Source: Candidatus Edwardsbacteria bacterium (GTDB lineage: Bacteria > Edwardsbacteria > AC1 > EtOH8). Taken from it: a DNA stretch of 64,000 bases. Location of the stretch: the NCBI GenBank assembly GCA_031082425.1, contig JAVHLB010000006.1, forward strand, positions 128,001 to 192,000, read 5' to 3'. Below are positions 26,464 through 35,152 of this stretch, one piece after another (the first letter of the stretch is position 1; each line of letters begins with the position of its first letter). The translations under genes and the position numbers were made by a program. Under the pieces are notes generated by a model. It worked only from the letters and a program-made list of their open reading frames with translations. It did no database searches and was not told the DNA's origin.

Positions 26464-27419
26464 TTTACCTTTCCGCTGATTTGTTGGCTCTTTATCATGG
26501 CCGCCAGCAGGGGCAGCATGATCTCGTGATGTCCGGTGATGGAATATCCTTTCCCGCCGCAGGAGGTCGGGCGGCGGACCACGTTGAGGTTGGGGCGGTA
26601 ATGCTGGATCATGTCGAAGTTGGCGGTGGTGATGTTTTTGGCCGGATGCCCCAGGTTTCGGGCCACGGTCAGGGCCTTTAAGAACACCTCCGGCAATATC
26701 ACTGAAGAACCCAGATTGAGAACCACCCCCCCCGACAGTTTGCCGGCCTCTGCCGCCAGTATCCGGAAATCACGGTGGCTGGCGCTGCCGATGGAGGCCC
26801 CGTCGGCCGAGGGATGCTGGTGGATGATGTCGGTGCCCAGCGCCACATGGACCGTAACCGGTATTTTCAGTCGGTAGCCCTCGGCCAGCAGGCTGTGGCT
26901 GATGAAAGGGAATCTCCCCTCGTTCAGCATCAGCCCCAGGGTCTCGCCGAAGCCCAGATCCTGGGCATCGCCCTGGATCACCGCACCGTTGATCAGGTCG
27001 GCCGTCTCCCGGGCCATGCCGAAGGACCCGTCCTCCAGCCCTATTTGGACATCCTCCGAGGTCCGCCCCCAGCAGGCCAGCTCGAGATCGTGGATGGCCC
27101 CGGCCCCGTTGGTGGCCAGGCCGGTGATGAAGCCCCTTTTCATCAGGTCGATGATCACCGGGTTCAGGCCGCATTTTATGGGGTGGGCCCCCATCATCAG
27201 GATCACCGGGCGCTTTTTGCGGCGGGCCGTATTTACGGCCGCCGCAATTTCCCGCAGGTCGCGGGCCCTGAGGATATCGGGCAGGCCCTTGATGAAATCC
27301 TCCAGCGGCCTGGCGGGATCTGGCACCCCGGCCAGATTGCCCTTGCCCACCTTGCTTTTGCGCTTGGCAATGGAATACCGCTTGACCTTCGTCAGGTCGG
27401 CCTCGGGGTATCTTCCCAT
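26460..27419 (-). CDS. Deoxyhypusine-synthase-like protein of unknown function
   Basis: This 319-residue protein has no signal peptide and I do not know its function. Features such as VILMMGAHPIKCGLNPVIID, FITGLATNGAGAIHDLELAC and GGVVLNLGSSVILPEVFLKA, and the end GKGYSITGHHEIMLPLLAAM, run in the same order as the NAD-binding segments of deoxyhypusine synthases, though I judge this by eye. The lysine that carries the enzyme-substrate intermediate in true synthases cannot be placed confidently, and bacteria normally lack hypusine. It could be a homospermidine-synthase-like or other NAD enzyme. The gene is in an envelope/nucleotide-sugar operon, overlapping manC by 4 bases. Confidence 0.6.
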   Translation of the reverse strand: MGRYPEADLTKVKRYSIAKRKSKVGKGNLAGVPDPARPLEDFIKGLPDILRARDLREIAAAVNTARRKKRPVILMMGAHPIKCGLNPVIIDLMKRGFITGLATNGAGAIHDLELACWGRTSEDVQIGLEDGSFGMARETADLINGAVIQGDAQDLGFGETLGLMLNEGRFPFISHSLLAEGYRLKIPVTVHVALGTDIIHQHPSADGASIGSASHRDFRILAAEAGKLSGGVVLNLGSSVILPEVFLKALTVARNLGHPAKNITTANFDMIQHYRPNLNVVRRPTSCGGKGYSITGHHEIMLPLLAAMIKSQQISGKVK

Positions 27420-27438
27420 ATCGTTCCTGAAATAATTA

Positions 27439-28245
27439 TTATTTTTCGGTGATGCCGGGACTGTATTCCTTGAGCACCGCGTTGATGGAGCCGATCAGGA
27501 TCTTGCTCTTCATCAGCACCGGGATCTTCCGCTCGTCATTGGTCAGCCACACCAGCAGCCGGCCCTGGTTCTCGAACAGCCCCGCGGTCCTCAGGACCGG
27601 CTCCACCAGCAGGCACTCCACCTTGCCGAAGATGGTCTTGATCTTCTCCTTTTTGTAGACCTTGACCTCCAGGGGATAATTCTTCTTGTCGGTGTGGTTG
27701 TCTATGTAGATCGACTTCCCCACCTCCAGCGGGAAAAGCCGGGCCCAGTACAGGGAGATCAGTATGTCCTTGGCCTCCGGGAACAGATCCACCTCCTGGC
27801 CGGTGCTGTAAACGGCCTTTCTTTTCTCCTGGTCGAACTCCACCGATTCCTGATGGTGATAGCCGCCCTCGTTGAGCATCTTCTGGTAACGCAGGGAGTA
27901 CAGCTTCTCATGGTCCACGAACGATTCTATCCGGTCGTGCACCCGGTAGAAGAACGAGAAGGTGGGATTGGACCAGGTCTCGTTGACGATGTGATAGGCC
28001 CTCCGCTCCCGGGCCCAGGTCAGCTCGCTGTCCACCCTCATGTATGAGGTGCCGGCCTTGATGAAGGTTATGCCGGCCCCCTTCCATTCGATGGAAAAGG
28101 TCATCTTCTCGCCGCGCTTGAGTTTTTTCCCGGTGATGGTGGATCTCAGGGTATCCGCCACCGGCAGGCCTGCCCAGGCTATATTTGACAGGCCCAGGGA
28201 CGTTATCAAACAGAGTAAAGTACCAATGCCTTTTGATGATCTCAT
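27439..28245 (-). CDS. DUF3108 periplasmic protein
   Basis: The 268-residue product has a signal peptide (residues 1-25, ending NIAWA) and a beta-rich body with the family words GEKMTFSIEWKGAGITFIKAG, FYRVHDRIESFVD, and RLLVWLTNDERKIPVLMKSK near the end. DUF3108 proteins are periplasmic with a lipocalin-like or barrel fold; their role is unknown, though they often sit near LPS genes. Here the gene lies directly downstream of a family 9 glycosyltransferase (20 bases apart), which supports an envelope role. Confidence 0.85.
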   Translation of the reverse strand: MRSSKGIGTLLCLITSLGLSNIAWAGLPVADTLRSTITGKKLKRGEKMTFSIEWKGAGITFIKAGTSYMRVDSELTWARERRAYHIVNETWSNPTFSFFYRVHDRIESFVDHEKLYSLRYQKMLNEGGYHHQESVEFDQEKRKAVYSTGQEVDLFPEAKDILISLYWARLFPLEVGKSIYIDNHTDKKNYPLEVKVYKKEKIKTIFGKVECLLVEPVLRTAGLFENQGRLLVWLTNDERKIPVLMKSKILIGSINAVLKEYSPGITEK

Positions 28246-28265
28246 AATGCAACGCTTATTCTCTA

Positions 28266-29312
28266 TTATCGTTTTCGGTCAATGACCGGGTTTATTTTCG
28301 AATAGACCTCGTCAACCGTTATCTTCTCCATGCAATCATATTGGGGGCATTTCCGGCCCAGGCATTTTCGGCAGAGTTCAACCGGCGGGACCAGGGTCTC
28401 ATGCCCCGGGCCGTAAGGCCCCCAGCGTTTGGGATGGCAGGGGATCATCGGGCAGTAGAGGCCGATCACCCTGGTCTTCACCGCCGTGGCAATATGGAGA
28501 GGCCCGGTGCTGTTGGCGATGAGCAATTCGGCCTGCGACAGAAAGGCGGCCAGCTCCGGCAGGGACAATCCCGCCACCCAGGCTGGCTGGGTCGTAAGAT
28601 GAGCCTGCAGTTTTTCTTTGAGGTGTTCTTCCCCCGGCCCCAGGGTAACGACTATATTTGAATTTTGAGCCTTGAGATTTGAAATTTTAATTTTATCAAT
28701 AAGCTCGGCAAACTTTTGGAGCGGCCAATCCCTGGCCGACCCCCCGCTGCCGGGATGTATGGCCATGAACGGCCGGTTGATGTCGAGGATCCCGGACAGT
28801 TTCCTGGCCGTCTGCTCCTTCAGGTCCGGCGGGATGACCAGTTCCGGCAGATATTCTTTGCCCTCACCGGAAGACAAGCCCAGCCCGGTTCTCACCAGGT
28901 CCAGATTATGCTCCAGCTCGTGCTTCAGGCTGAATTTGCGGTGCTGTTTCACCCGGCGATTGAACAGCAGGCTGTACCACCGGTAGGCCGTGCCGATCCT
29001 GACCGGGATCCCGGCCAGCCGCAGGGCCCAGGCCAGCCGGCCGGTGGGGTGCAGCACTATGGCCGCATCGAAAGCATGGGCCGTGAGGATCTTGGCCAAT
29101 CCCCGGGCGCTTAAGGCTGGATCGTCATTGATCACCTCATCGACCGATCTTGAGAGCGCGATCAGCGGGGCGGTATATTCCCGGGCCAGAAAGGTTATCC
29201 GGCAGCCGGGATAAAGATCCTTTAAAAGAGCGGCGGCGGGCAGCGACAGGACCACGTCCCCGATCCGGTCGGTCCTTACCAGCAGTATGTTTTTATATGT
29301 TCTATCAGACAA
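28266..29312 (-). CDS. Family 9 glycosyltransferase (heptosyltransferase-like)
   Basis: The 348-residue protein starts with NILLVRTDRIGDVVLSLPA, the N-terminal motif of ADP-heptose:LPS heptosyltransferases, followed by AAALLKDLYPGCRITFLA. The C-terminal half contains FMAIHPGSGGSARDWPLQKF, where HPGSG..... is the donor-binding loop, and LIANSTGPLHIATAVKTRVIGL. The terminal cysteines CRKCLGRKCPQYDCM are typical of this group. It likely adds heptose or another sugar to LPS core at the inner membrane. A second family 9 gene lies upstream across a 178-base gap that carries repeat-like sequence. Confidence 0.9.
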   Translation of the reverse strand: MSDRTYKNILLVRTDRIGDVVLSLPAAALLKDLYPGCRITFLAREYTAPLIALSRSVDEVINDDPALSARGLAKILTAHAFDAAIVLHPTGRLAWALRLAGIPVRIGTAYRWYSLLFNRRVKQHRKFSLKHELEHNLDLVRTGLGLSSGEGKEYLPELVIPPDLKEQTARKLSGILDINRPFMAIHPGSGGSARDWPLQKFAELIDKIKISNLKAQNSNIVVTLGPGEEHLKEKLQAHLTTQPAWVAGLSLPELAAFLSQAELLIANSTGPLHIATAVKTRVIGLYCPMIPCHPKRWGPYGPGHETLVPPVELCRKCLGRKCPQYDCMEKITVDEVYSKINPVIDRKR

Positions 29313-29490
29313 ATCGGTGATGTTTTAAATTACCTTCGTCATTGCTTCGATAGCCCTAAATCAGCCATACTCAGCACGGCGTCTGAGCCTGAGCACCCTG
29401 CCTGGCCCATGAAGAATCCTCTTTGGGAACAGATCCTTCACCAGGAAGATAAAAGCCGGATTCAGGATGACGCAGTGATAATGTTTGGTC

Positions 29491-30615
29491 TTAAATCCTG
29501 GATTGTTTAAGATGATTATACCCCTTCTTGGCCGCCTTGAAAATGGCCCCCAGGTCCAGATCTTTTACGCATTCCAGGCTGTCGCAGGATCTCTTCCAGC
29601 AGGGGCTGCAGTCCAGGTCGGCCACGATCTTCTCCCCCCGGCCGAACAGTTCTATCTCGCTGGCGCAGGACAGCCCGAACCACACCACCACGTATTTCTT
29701 CAGGGCGATGGCCATGTGCATGGCCGAGGTGTCCCCGGTGATGATAAGATCGCAGGCGTCCACGTAGACCATGCCCCGGCGGATGCCCTGGTCGGTGGGG
29801 CTGTTGATGACCAAGACCCCGGCCCGATCCTTGATCTCCTTGTTGCGCTGGCTCTCGGCCTTGCCGCCCAGCAGCATTATCCGGGCATTGGGCAGCTCGT
29901 TCTGGATCCGGCCGATCAGCTCCAGATGCTGTTCGACGGTCATCTTCTTGTTGGGAAACAGGTCGGAGCAACCGGTGTTGAAGCCGATGACGATATCGTT
30001 CTTCCCGATCCCGTTGTCCAGCCTATATTGCCGGGCCCAGTCCTTCTCCTCCGGGGTCAGCTCCAGCACGTAATCCTCGCCCTGGTAATCCAGCGCCAGT
30101 GCCTGGGCCAGGAATTGTATCCCTGTCACCTGGTTCTTCTTGAACTTCAGGTCGTCGTCTATCCCCAGGCGGTAGGCGTATTCGGCCTCGGGGTTGAAAT
30201 GGGTGATGGCCCCGTTCTGATCCAGGGCGAAGCCCAGTTTCTCTTCAGCCTGAATCAGCATGGCCAGGGCGTCGGACCTGTAGGCCTTGTCGATGGAGTA
30301 GATCTTATCGTATTTGATGGCCTGCAGGATGCTGACGGTCTCGAAATCGTAGGGCCATATCCTGTCGATGTAGGGGTTGTTCTGCAATAATGGGATGGCC
30401 ATCGGCAGGGTCACCCAGTGGATGGTGCTCCGGGGATCCTGGCGCTTGATGGCCGGCAGCAGGGCGGTGGTCATCAGCACCGCGCCCAGGGCGTCCAGGT
30501 TGATGATCAGTATCTTTTTGCCCCGGGGCTTTTGCTCCTGGCAGGTCTGGCACAGCCAGCCCGGCCGGCAGGGCTTGTAGCCGTTAAAATCCTTGCAGTC
30601 TATGGTGGGATTCAA
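29491..30615 (-). CDS. Family 9 glycosyltransferase with cysteine-rich N-terminus
   Basis: This 374-residue protein has a second heptosyltransferase-type core: ILIINLDALGAVLMTTALLP near residue 35, IVIGFNTGCSDLFPNKKMTV near 195, and TGDTSAMHMAIALKKYVVVW near 300, with the terminal CSPCWKRSCDSLEC cysteine set. Unusually, about 30 residues precede the core and hold four cysteines (CKDFNGYKPC, then CQTC), suggesting a small metal-binding knob. Its function is unknown. The gene has a promoter 55 bases upstream and heads the run of genes down to the ComFB gene. Confidence 0.88.
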   Translation of the reverse strand: MNPTIDCKDFNGYKPCRPGWLCQTCQEQKPRGKKILIINLDALGAVLMTTALLPAIKRQDPRSTIHWVTLPMAIPLLQNNPYIDRIWPYDFETVSILQAIKYDKIYSIDKAYRSDALAMLIQAEEKLGFALDQNGAITHFNPEAEYAYRLGIDDDLKFKKNQVTGIQFLAQALALDYQGEDYVLELTPEEKDWARQYRLDNGIGKNDIVIGFNTGCSDLFPNKKMTVEQHLELIGRIQNELPNARIMLLGGKAESQRNKEIKDRAGVLVINSPTDQGIRRGMVYVDACDLIITGDTSAMHMAIALKKYVVVWFGLSCASEIELFGRGEKIVADLDCSPCWKRSCDSLECVKDLDLGAIFKAAKKGYNHLKQSRI

Positions 30616-30669
30616 TTTTCGTAACCTATAAGTGGGTTAATATATTACAATTCGGGACGTTAGTGTTTT

Positions 30670-30697
30670 ATTATAACAAAATAAAGGGAAATTGCAA
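30670..30697 (-). promoter_or_regulatory. Sigma70-type promoter of the family 9 glycosyltransferase operon
   Basis: TTGCAA (30697-30692) and a perfect TATAAT (30675-30670) on the minus strand are 16 bases apart. Transcription would start near 30662, about 47 bases upstream of the ATG. Confidence 0.7.
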
Positions 30698-30766
30698 CAG
30701 AAATATGCATGGTATGAACTTCAAAGATTCATTCTTTATTTACAAGGTCTTTTATTATTGCTCTTA

Positions 30767-30881
30767 GTCATTGCGAGGGTTGCTTCTCGCAATGCTAACG
30801 AAGCAATCCCCGTGCTCCTTTTTTCTACAAGCCCGGAGAGGATGGCTTGGCAGGCAAAAGAATGGCCGTCTCGCGATGACC
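30767..30881. repeat. Dispersed intergenic repeat, GTCATTGCGAG family
   Basis: The element starts GTCATTGCGAG, contains GAAGCAATC, and ends TCGCGATGACC, so its ends are imperfect inverted copies. A second copy in the opposite arrangement lies at 58969-59062. It fills most of the 397-base gene-free gap at 30616-31012, which otherwise holds only the promoter at 30670-30697 and the terminator at 30940-30955. Its role is unknown. Confidence 0.7.
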
Positions 30882-30939
30882 ATTCCTTTGGTGACCAATA
30901 ACCTGGTTGAGAATGGACTATCAATGGTAAAATGAAAAA

Positions 30940-30955
30940 CGGCCCGTTAGGGCCG
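30940..30955 (-). terminator. Intrinsic terminator after the AT-rich exported protein gene
   Basis: CGGCCC and GGGCCG pair around a 4-base loop and are followed on the minus strand by TTTTTCATTTT. Confidence 0.75.
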
Positions 30956-31012
30956 ATTTAAATGACTGAGTGGGCTTTATTTTAAAACTACGCTGTCACC
31001 CAACTATCTATT

Positions 31013-31969
31013 TTATTCTTTTTCTAGGTATTTAAATCCTTTAACCCTTTCATTCTTTGGAACCGGCACCCATGGCCAAGCCCCAAAGCCTGTGAATTTA
31101 CCGGTCCTTTTTTTACGCTCCAAGGCAGCCTTTGCCAAAATCCCGGACTTTGATTTGGGGGTTTCTTCAACTATTTTGTTTATTAACGACATCAATCTTT
31201 CACGCTCTTTAGAATCTATAGTAGATTCATAATAGTAGAGCATGAAGGTAAGATAATCTGCCGTTATGAGATTATTGGAGTATCCTTTAAACAATGTTTG
31301 ATCCCACTTATGTACAGAACTTTCATCGTTCAGAATAGTCCGGTAAATGGAAATTATTTGCCTTATGGCATTGGGGGCATAAACACTGTGGGGATAGGTT
31401 GCAACAAAATTTTCCCAATCATTGATTTCATCAGTTGCACACATATATTTTTTACTCATCATAGTCGTATAATCATCATAGCTGTTGCTTTTAGTATCTT
31501 CTGGTTTTATAATCGCGAAATGAACAGTGTTTGATATTATTTGAGGCTGATGGATAAAAGCGTTTTCATCGATAATAGCCGTAAAAGAATATTTTCCTTC
31601 TATCAGATTTCTTGTGCCGTTAAGTAAATTTTTATCTTCCATATAAAAGTCGTTTACTAAAGAATCCCCAACGGGTATTGCGCCATGCCACAATGCTTCG
31701 CGCGAGTAATCCGTATGAACACCATTCCAAGGGATGCTTGATCCCCTATCATTAACCAAAATATATTTCATGTTGCCAAAAGTTGGTCCTATATCCTCAA
31801 ATCTTAGGATTTCATTTCCATTATTAACTACAGACCATCTAATAAATATTGGCTCTTTTAAGAAATATGTATCTTTTTCCACCTGAATATTAAAAGATAC
31901 ATCGTTGGCATAACTAATGGTTTGGAATATAAATAAAATTATTATAATGAAGCAATTTTTAATTTTCAT
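31013..31969 (-). CDS. AT-rich exported protein of unknown function
   Basis: I do not recognise this 318-residue protein. It has a signal peptide (MKIKNCFIIIILFIFQTISYA). An N-terminal part of about 130 residues looks like an Ig-like beta domain (FNIQVEKDTYFLKEPIFIRW, VVNNGNEILRF). A C-terminal helical part, about 190-290, resembles tetratricopeptide-type helices (DWENFVATYPHSVYAPNAIR, EETPKSKSGILAKAALERKK). Base composition is much richer in A and T than in the flanking genes recR and the glycosyltransferase, which suggests recent transfer. It is a single-gene unit: hairpin terminators lie on both sides (31992-32027 upstream, 30940-30955 downstream). No direct repeats of neighbouring genes were seen here. 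Confidence 0.65.
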   Translation of the reverse strand: MKIKNCFIIIILFIFQTISYANDVSFNIQVEKDTYFLKEPIFIRWSVVNNGNEILRFEDIGPTFGNMKYILVNDRGSSIPWNGVHTDYSREALWHGAIPVGDSLVNDFYMEDKNLLNGTRNLIEGKYSFTAIIDENAFIHQPQIISNTVHFAIIKPEDTKSNSYDDYTTMMSKKYMCATDEINDWENFVATYPHSVYAPNAIRQIISIYRTILNDESSVHKWDQTLFKGYSNNLITADYLTFMLYYYESTIDSKERERLMSLINKIVEETPKSKSGILAKAALERKKRTGKFTGFGAWPWVPVPKNERVKGFKYLEKE

Positions 31970-31991
31970 TATGTGCCTATTTATTGATATT

Positions 31992-32027
31992 AATTAATTA
32001 AGCGACCCTCTGGTCGCTTAATTAATT
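31992..32027 (-). terminator. Terminator-like hairpin after recR (16-bp perfect stem)
   Basis: AATTAATTAAGCGACC (31992-32007) and its exact complement (32012-32027) enclose a 4-base loop. It begins 3 bases past the recR stop. On the minus strand it ends with an AT-rich tail but no clean T-run, so it may also act as a processing or stabilising hairpin. Confidence 0.65.
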
Positions 32028-32029
32028 TC

Positions 32030-32629
32030 TCACATCTCCTGCCGGCCGGTCAGGGCCCGGCTCAAGGTCACCTCGTCGGAGAACTCCAGATCGCTGCCAA
32101 CCGGCAGCCCCCGGGCGATCCGGGTCACTTTGATCCCCAAGGGTTTGACCAGCTTCATCAGATACAGAGCGGTGGCCTCGCCCTCGGCGTTGGGGTTGGT
32201 GGCGATGATCATCTCCCTGACCTCGGTCCTCTCCAGCCGCTGTATCAGCTCCCTTATCCGCAGGTCGTCCGGGCCGATGCCGTCCAGGGGCGACAGGTGC
32301 CCCTGGAGGACGTGGTACAGCCCCCGGAACTCCGAGGTCCGCTCGATGGCCAGCAGGTCATTGGTCTCCTCCACCACGCAGATCAGGGCCGGCTCCCGCT
32401 TGACGTCCCGGCAAATGGTGCACAGTTCCTGCTCCGAGGCGTTGTAGCACTGGGCGCAGAAACGGACCTTCTCTTTCAGCTCCACGATGGCGTTGGCCAG
32501 GGCCACCGCGTCTTCCTGGCTGGACTTAAGCAGATAGAAGGCCAGGCGCTGGGCGGTCTTCCGCCCGATGCCGGGAAGCTTCATCAGCTCGTCTATGGTG
32601 CGCGACAGTATTTCCGATCCGTAATGCAT
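32030..32629 (-). CDS. recR: Recombination mediator protein RecR
   Basis: I start this at the ATG at 32629 (199 residues, MHYGSEILSRTIDELMKLPG), which matches RecR N-termini; a GTG 33 bases further up is less likely. The helix-hairpin-helix motif LPGIGRKTAQRLAF comes first, then the four-cysteine zinc finger (CAQC and CTIC), and a Toprim domain with LICVVEETNDLLAIERT. RecR works with RecO/RecF to load RecA on single-stranded gaps. Order dnaX-ybaB-recR is the classic arrangement. The start is 101 bases after ybaB because a repeat lies between. Confidence 0.96.
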   Translation of the reverse strand: MHYGSEILSRTIDELMKLPGIGRKTAQRLAFYLLKSSQEDAVALANAIVELKEKVRFCAQCYNASEQELCTICRDVKREPALICVVEETNDLLAIERTSEFRGLYHVLQGHLSPLDGIGPDDLRIRELIQRLERTEVREMIIATNPNAEGEATALYLMKLVKPLGIKVTRIARGLPVGSDLEFSDEVTLSRALTGRQEM

Positions 32630-32649
32630 AAATTCTTTTAATTTATTTT

Positions 32650-32720
32650 GCCACCAAGACACTAAGACACAAAGAAATTAAATCGACCTATTAAGTTGGT
32701 GCCTTGGTGCCTTTGTGGTT
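32650..32720. repeat. Dispersed repeat, CACCAAGACAC family
   Basis: The left part reads GCCACCAAGACACTAAGACA and the right part is an imperfect inverted copy ending CCTTTGTGGTT. The left half recurs at 57895-57919 (CCACCAAGGCACAAAGACAC). It is the whole ybaB-recR gap. Confidence 0.65.
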
Positions 32721-32730
32721 AACTGTAGTT

Positions 32731-33045
32731 CTAAAACATACCCGGAAGGCTCAGGCCGCCGGTCAGGGCGGACATCTCTTTGGCCGCCAGGTCGCGGGAC
32801 ATTTTTATGGCCTCCTGCACCCCGCTCAGGACCAGGTCCTGCAGCATGCCTGCTTCCTCGGGCTTGATGATCTCCGGGGAGATCTTTATGTCCAGGATGT
32901 TCTGCTGGCCGTCGGCCGTCACCCTGACCATGCCGCCGCCCACCGAGGCCTCCACCTTTTTGTTCGCCAGTTCTTTCTGGATGCTTTCCATCTTCGATTG
33001 CATCATCTGGGCCTGCTTTAAAATGTCCCCCATTCCCTTGGCCAT
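32731..33045 (-). CDS. YbaB/EbfC nucleoid-associated protein
   Basis: The start is the ATG at 33045, which follows a strong GGAGG site; the protein is 104 residues (MAKGMGDILKQAQMMQSKME). The conserved core VGGGMVRVTADGQQNILDIK and the LQDLVLSGVQEAIK helix are those of YbaB/EbfC, a small dimeric DNA-binding protein that coats the nucleoid. It lies between dnaX and recR, as in many bacteria. Confidence 0.94.
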   Translation of the reverse strand: MAKGMGDILKQAQMMQSKMESIQKELANKKVEASVGGGMVRVTADGQQNILDIKISPEIIKPEEAGMLQDLVLSGVQEAIKMSRDLAAKEMSALTGGLSLPGMF

Positions 33046-33072
33046 CGTGCCTCCTTTGTGTTCTATACTTGA

Positions 33073-33169
33073 TGTCACCCTGAGACTAGCACCTTGTTTG
33101 ACAAGCCGAACGGGTGACCATAGTCATCCCACAACCCGTGCAACCTCGAAGTGTACTCAGGATGACAGG
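33073..33169. repeat. Dispersed repeat, GTCACCCTGAG family, copy 1
   Basis: The element begins GTCACCCTGAG, has GGGTGACC and GTCATCC in the middle, and ends CTCAGGATGACAGG. The same order of words is found at 58013-58107. A further partial start (GTCACCCTGAGCC) is at 33194. Confidence 0.75.
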
Positions 33170-33263
33170 GTTTATTGCATATTTTGAAAATTGTCACCCT
33201 GAGCCAGGTATTGCCGATCCGTTTGAATCCAAAAAAAATCCTGATGATCCGCGTCCAATGGTC

Positions 33264-34904
33264 CTACACCACTTCGCCGTCCACCGCGTCCATAAAGCTT
33301 TTCAGCTGGGGCGACTCCATGACCTCGCTCTTGCGGCGGTCTATCTCATCCTGCCGGCTCAGGCGCTGGGGGGCCTCCTTGACCTGCGGCGTCGGGGAGG
33401 CCGGGCTTTTTTCGACCTGGCAGACCACCTTGAGCTTCTGACCCCATAATTTCAGGGTCTCCTCCTGGATCAGCTCCTGGTAGATCTTGTCCTCCAGCGA
33501 TTTCTTGTGGAAGTTGGCCTGCGGGCCGAAGCTCAGGATAAGACTTCCGTCGCTGACCCCCACCGGGCGGGCCGAGGCCAGGCAGGTCCCGGCGGTCATG
33601 TGCCGCTCCTGGACCGCTGTTATCAGGCTCTGCCACAATGATTCGAAATCCCGGCTCACCGGCTGCGGTGGAGCGGTGTATTCGGCCGGTTCCTCCTTTA
33701 CCGGGCTGACATCCAGCTTGGCTGATTTGACCGGCTTTGCGGCCGGGGCTTCCTCTTTATCCGGATCGCCCCCGCCCTGGTCCAGCAGTTTTATCACTTC
33801 CTCCAGCCGGACGGTGGAATCCATGTTGCAGAGGCGCAGGCAGGCCATCTCCAGTATCAGCCGGGCCTGGGAACTGCGCTTCATGGTGGCCTCGGCCTCG
33901 ATCAGAATGTTGGCCATCCGCAATATATCCCGGTCATCCAAGCCTGCGGCTTGTTTGGTATACTTATCCACTTCCTCGGGGGTCATCTCCCCGGCCGCGG
34001 TCCGGCCGGAGCCGGCGGCTATCAGCAGCAGCTTGCGCAGGTGGGCCAGCCATCCCAGGATGAATTCCTGCAGGTCGTAGCCGCCGACGGCCACCTGATC
34101 GACCAGCGACAGGATGCCCGACTTGTCGTGGGCCCGCACCAGCTCCAGGGTCTTGAAATACATCTCCTCGTCCACCAGGCCCAGCACCTGCCGGGCGTCA
34201 TCGGCCTTGATGTCGTTGCCGCTGAAGGCGATCAGCTGGTCCATCAGGCTGATGGAATCGCGCATGGAGCCCTCGGCCTTCTTGGCCACGATATACAGGC
34301 ACTCGTCATCGGCCCTGACCTCCTCGCCGGACAGCATCTTCTTGAGATGGGCCACTATCTCGTTCAGCTGGATGCGGCGGAAATCGAAGCGCTGGCAGCG
34401 GGACAGGATGGTGATGGGCACCTTGTGCACCTCGGTGGTGGCGAAGACGAAGACCACGTGGGCCGGCGGCTCCTCCAGGGTCTTCAGCAGGGCGTTGAAG
34501 GCCTCCTTGGTCAGCATGTGGACCTCGTCGATGATGTAGATCTTGTACTTGCCCTGGGTGGGGGTGTATTTGACGTTCTCCCGCAGGTCGCGGATCTGGT
34601 CGATGCCGCGGTTGGAGGCGCCGTCTATCTCCAGCACGTCCATGCTGCGCGAGCCGGTGATCTCCAGGCAGGAGGTGCACTGGTTGCAGGGGGTCTCGGT
34701 GGGCCCCTGGGCGCAGTTGAGGGCCTTGGCCAGGATGCGGGCGGTGGTGGTCTTGCCCACCCCCCGGGCCCCGGCGAAGATGTAGGCGTGGGCGGTGCGC
34801 TTGGTGCGGATGGCGTTGCGCAGGGTGGTGGTAACGTGCTCCTGACCCACGATCTGCTCGAAGTTCTGGGGCCGCCACTTGCGGGCTAATACAAGGTAGG
34901 ACAT
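33264..34904 (-). CDS. dnaX: DNA polymerase III subunits gamma/tau
   Basis: DnaX is the ATPase of the clamp loader that loads the beta clamp. The 546-residue protein has Walker A GARGVGKT at residues 45-52, four zinc-binding cysteines at 64, 73, 76 and 79 (CNQCTSC), the sensor stretch LLKTLEEPPAHVVFVFAT near 125, and LSRCQRFDFRRI. A Pro/Lys-rich linker near 385-425 leads to a tau-like C-terminal domain of about 120 residues. No frameshift site was examined. The SRP RNA gene lies 143 bases upstream. Confidence 0.97.
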   Translation of the reverse strand: MSYLVLARKWRPQNFEQIVGQEHVTTTLRNAIRTKRTAHAYIFAGARGVGKTTTARILAKALNCAQGPTETPCNQCTSCLEITGSRSMDVLEIDGASNRGIDQIRDLRENVKYTPTQGKYKIYIIDEVHMLTKEAFNALLKTLEEPPAHVVFVFATTEVHKVPITILSRCQRFDFRRIQLNEIVAHLKKMLSGEEVRADDECLYIVAKKAEGSMRDSISLMDQLIAFSGNDIKADDARQVLGLVDEEMYFKTLELVRAHDKSGILSLVDQVAVGGYDLQEFILGWLAHLRKLLLIAAGSGRTAAGEMTPEEVDKYTKQAAGLDDRDILRMANILIEAEATMKRSSQARLILEMACLRLCNMDSTVRLEEVIKLLDQGGGDPDKEEAPAAKPVKSAKLDVSPVKEEPAEYTAPPQPVSRDFESLWQSLITAVQERHMTAGTCLASARPVGVSDGSLILSFGPQANFHKKSLEDKIYQELIQEETLKLWGQKLKVVCQVEKSPASPTPQVKEAPQRLSRQDEIDRRKSEVMESPQLKSFMDAVDGEVV

Positions 34905-34924
34905 AGCTATCTATAATAATTACT

Positions 34925-35030
34925 AATGTCTAAATTCTAAACTCTAAATAAATATCAATTACCAAAATTCAAAACAGCTGTTTGAGATTTGTACCTTGAA
35001 TATTATTTAGGATTTCGAAATTAGGATTTG
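34925..35030. repeat. AT-rich imperfect inverted repeat between SRP RNA and dnaX
   Basis: The region alternates TAAATTCTAAACTCTAAA- and AAATTCAAAACAGCTGTTTG-type words and reads partly as its own complement. Similar AT-rich words border the 4-helix-bundle gene at 48069-48151 and 48512-48566, and the tRNA at 60656-60697. Confidence 0.45.
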
Positions 35031-35047
35031 GAGGTTAACAAAAGAAG

Positions 35048-35145
<98 letters not shown>

Positions 35146-35152
35146 ATATTCA

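Noticed and set aside
26460..27419. Possible LarA lactate racemase, given the lar genes in the window
   Set aside because: The protein lacks the DUF2088 motifs and looks like a deoxyhypusine-synthase-type fold; it is 22 kb away in an envelope operon.
32630..32662. Longer RecR start at the upstream GTG
   Set aside because: The ATG at 32629 gives the exact length and N-terminus seen in other RecR proteins; the extra residues come from repeat sequence.
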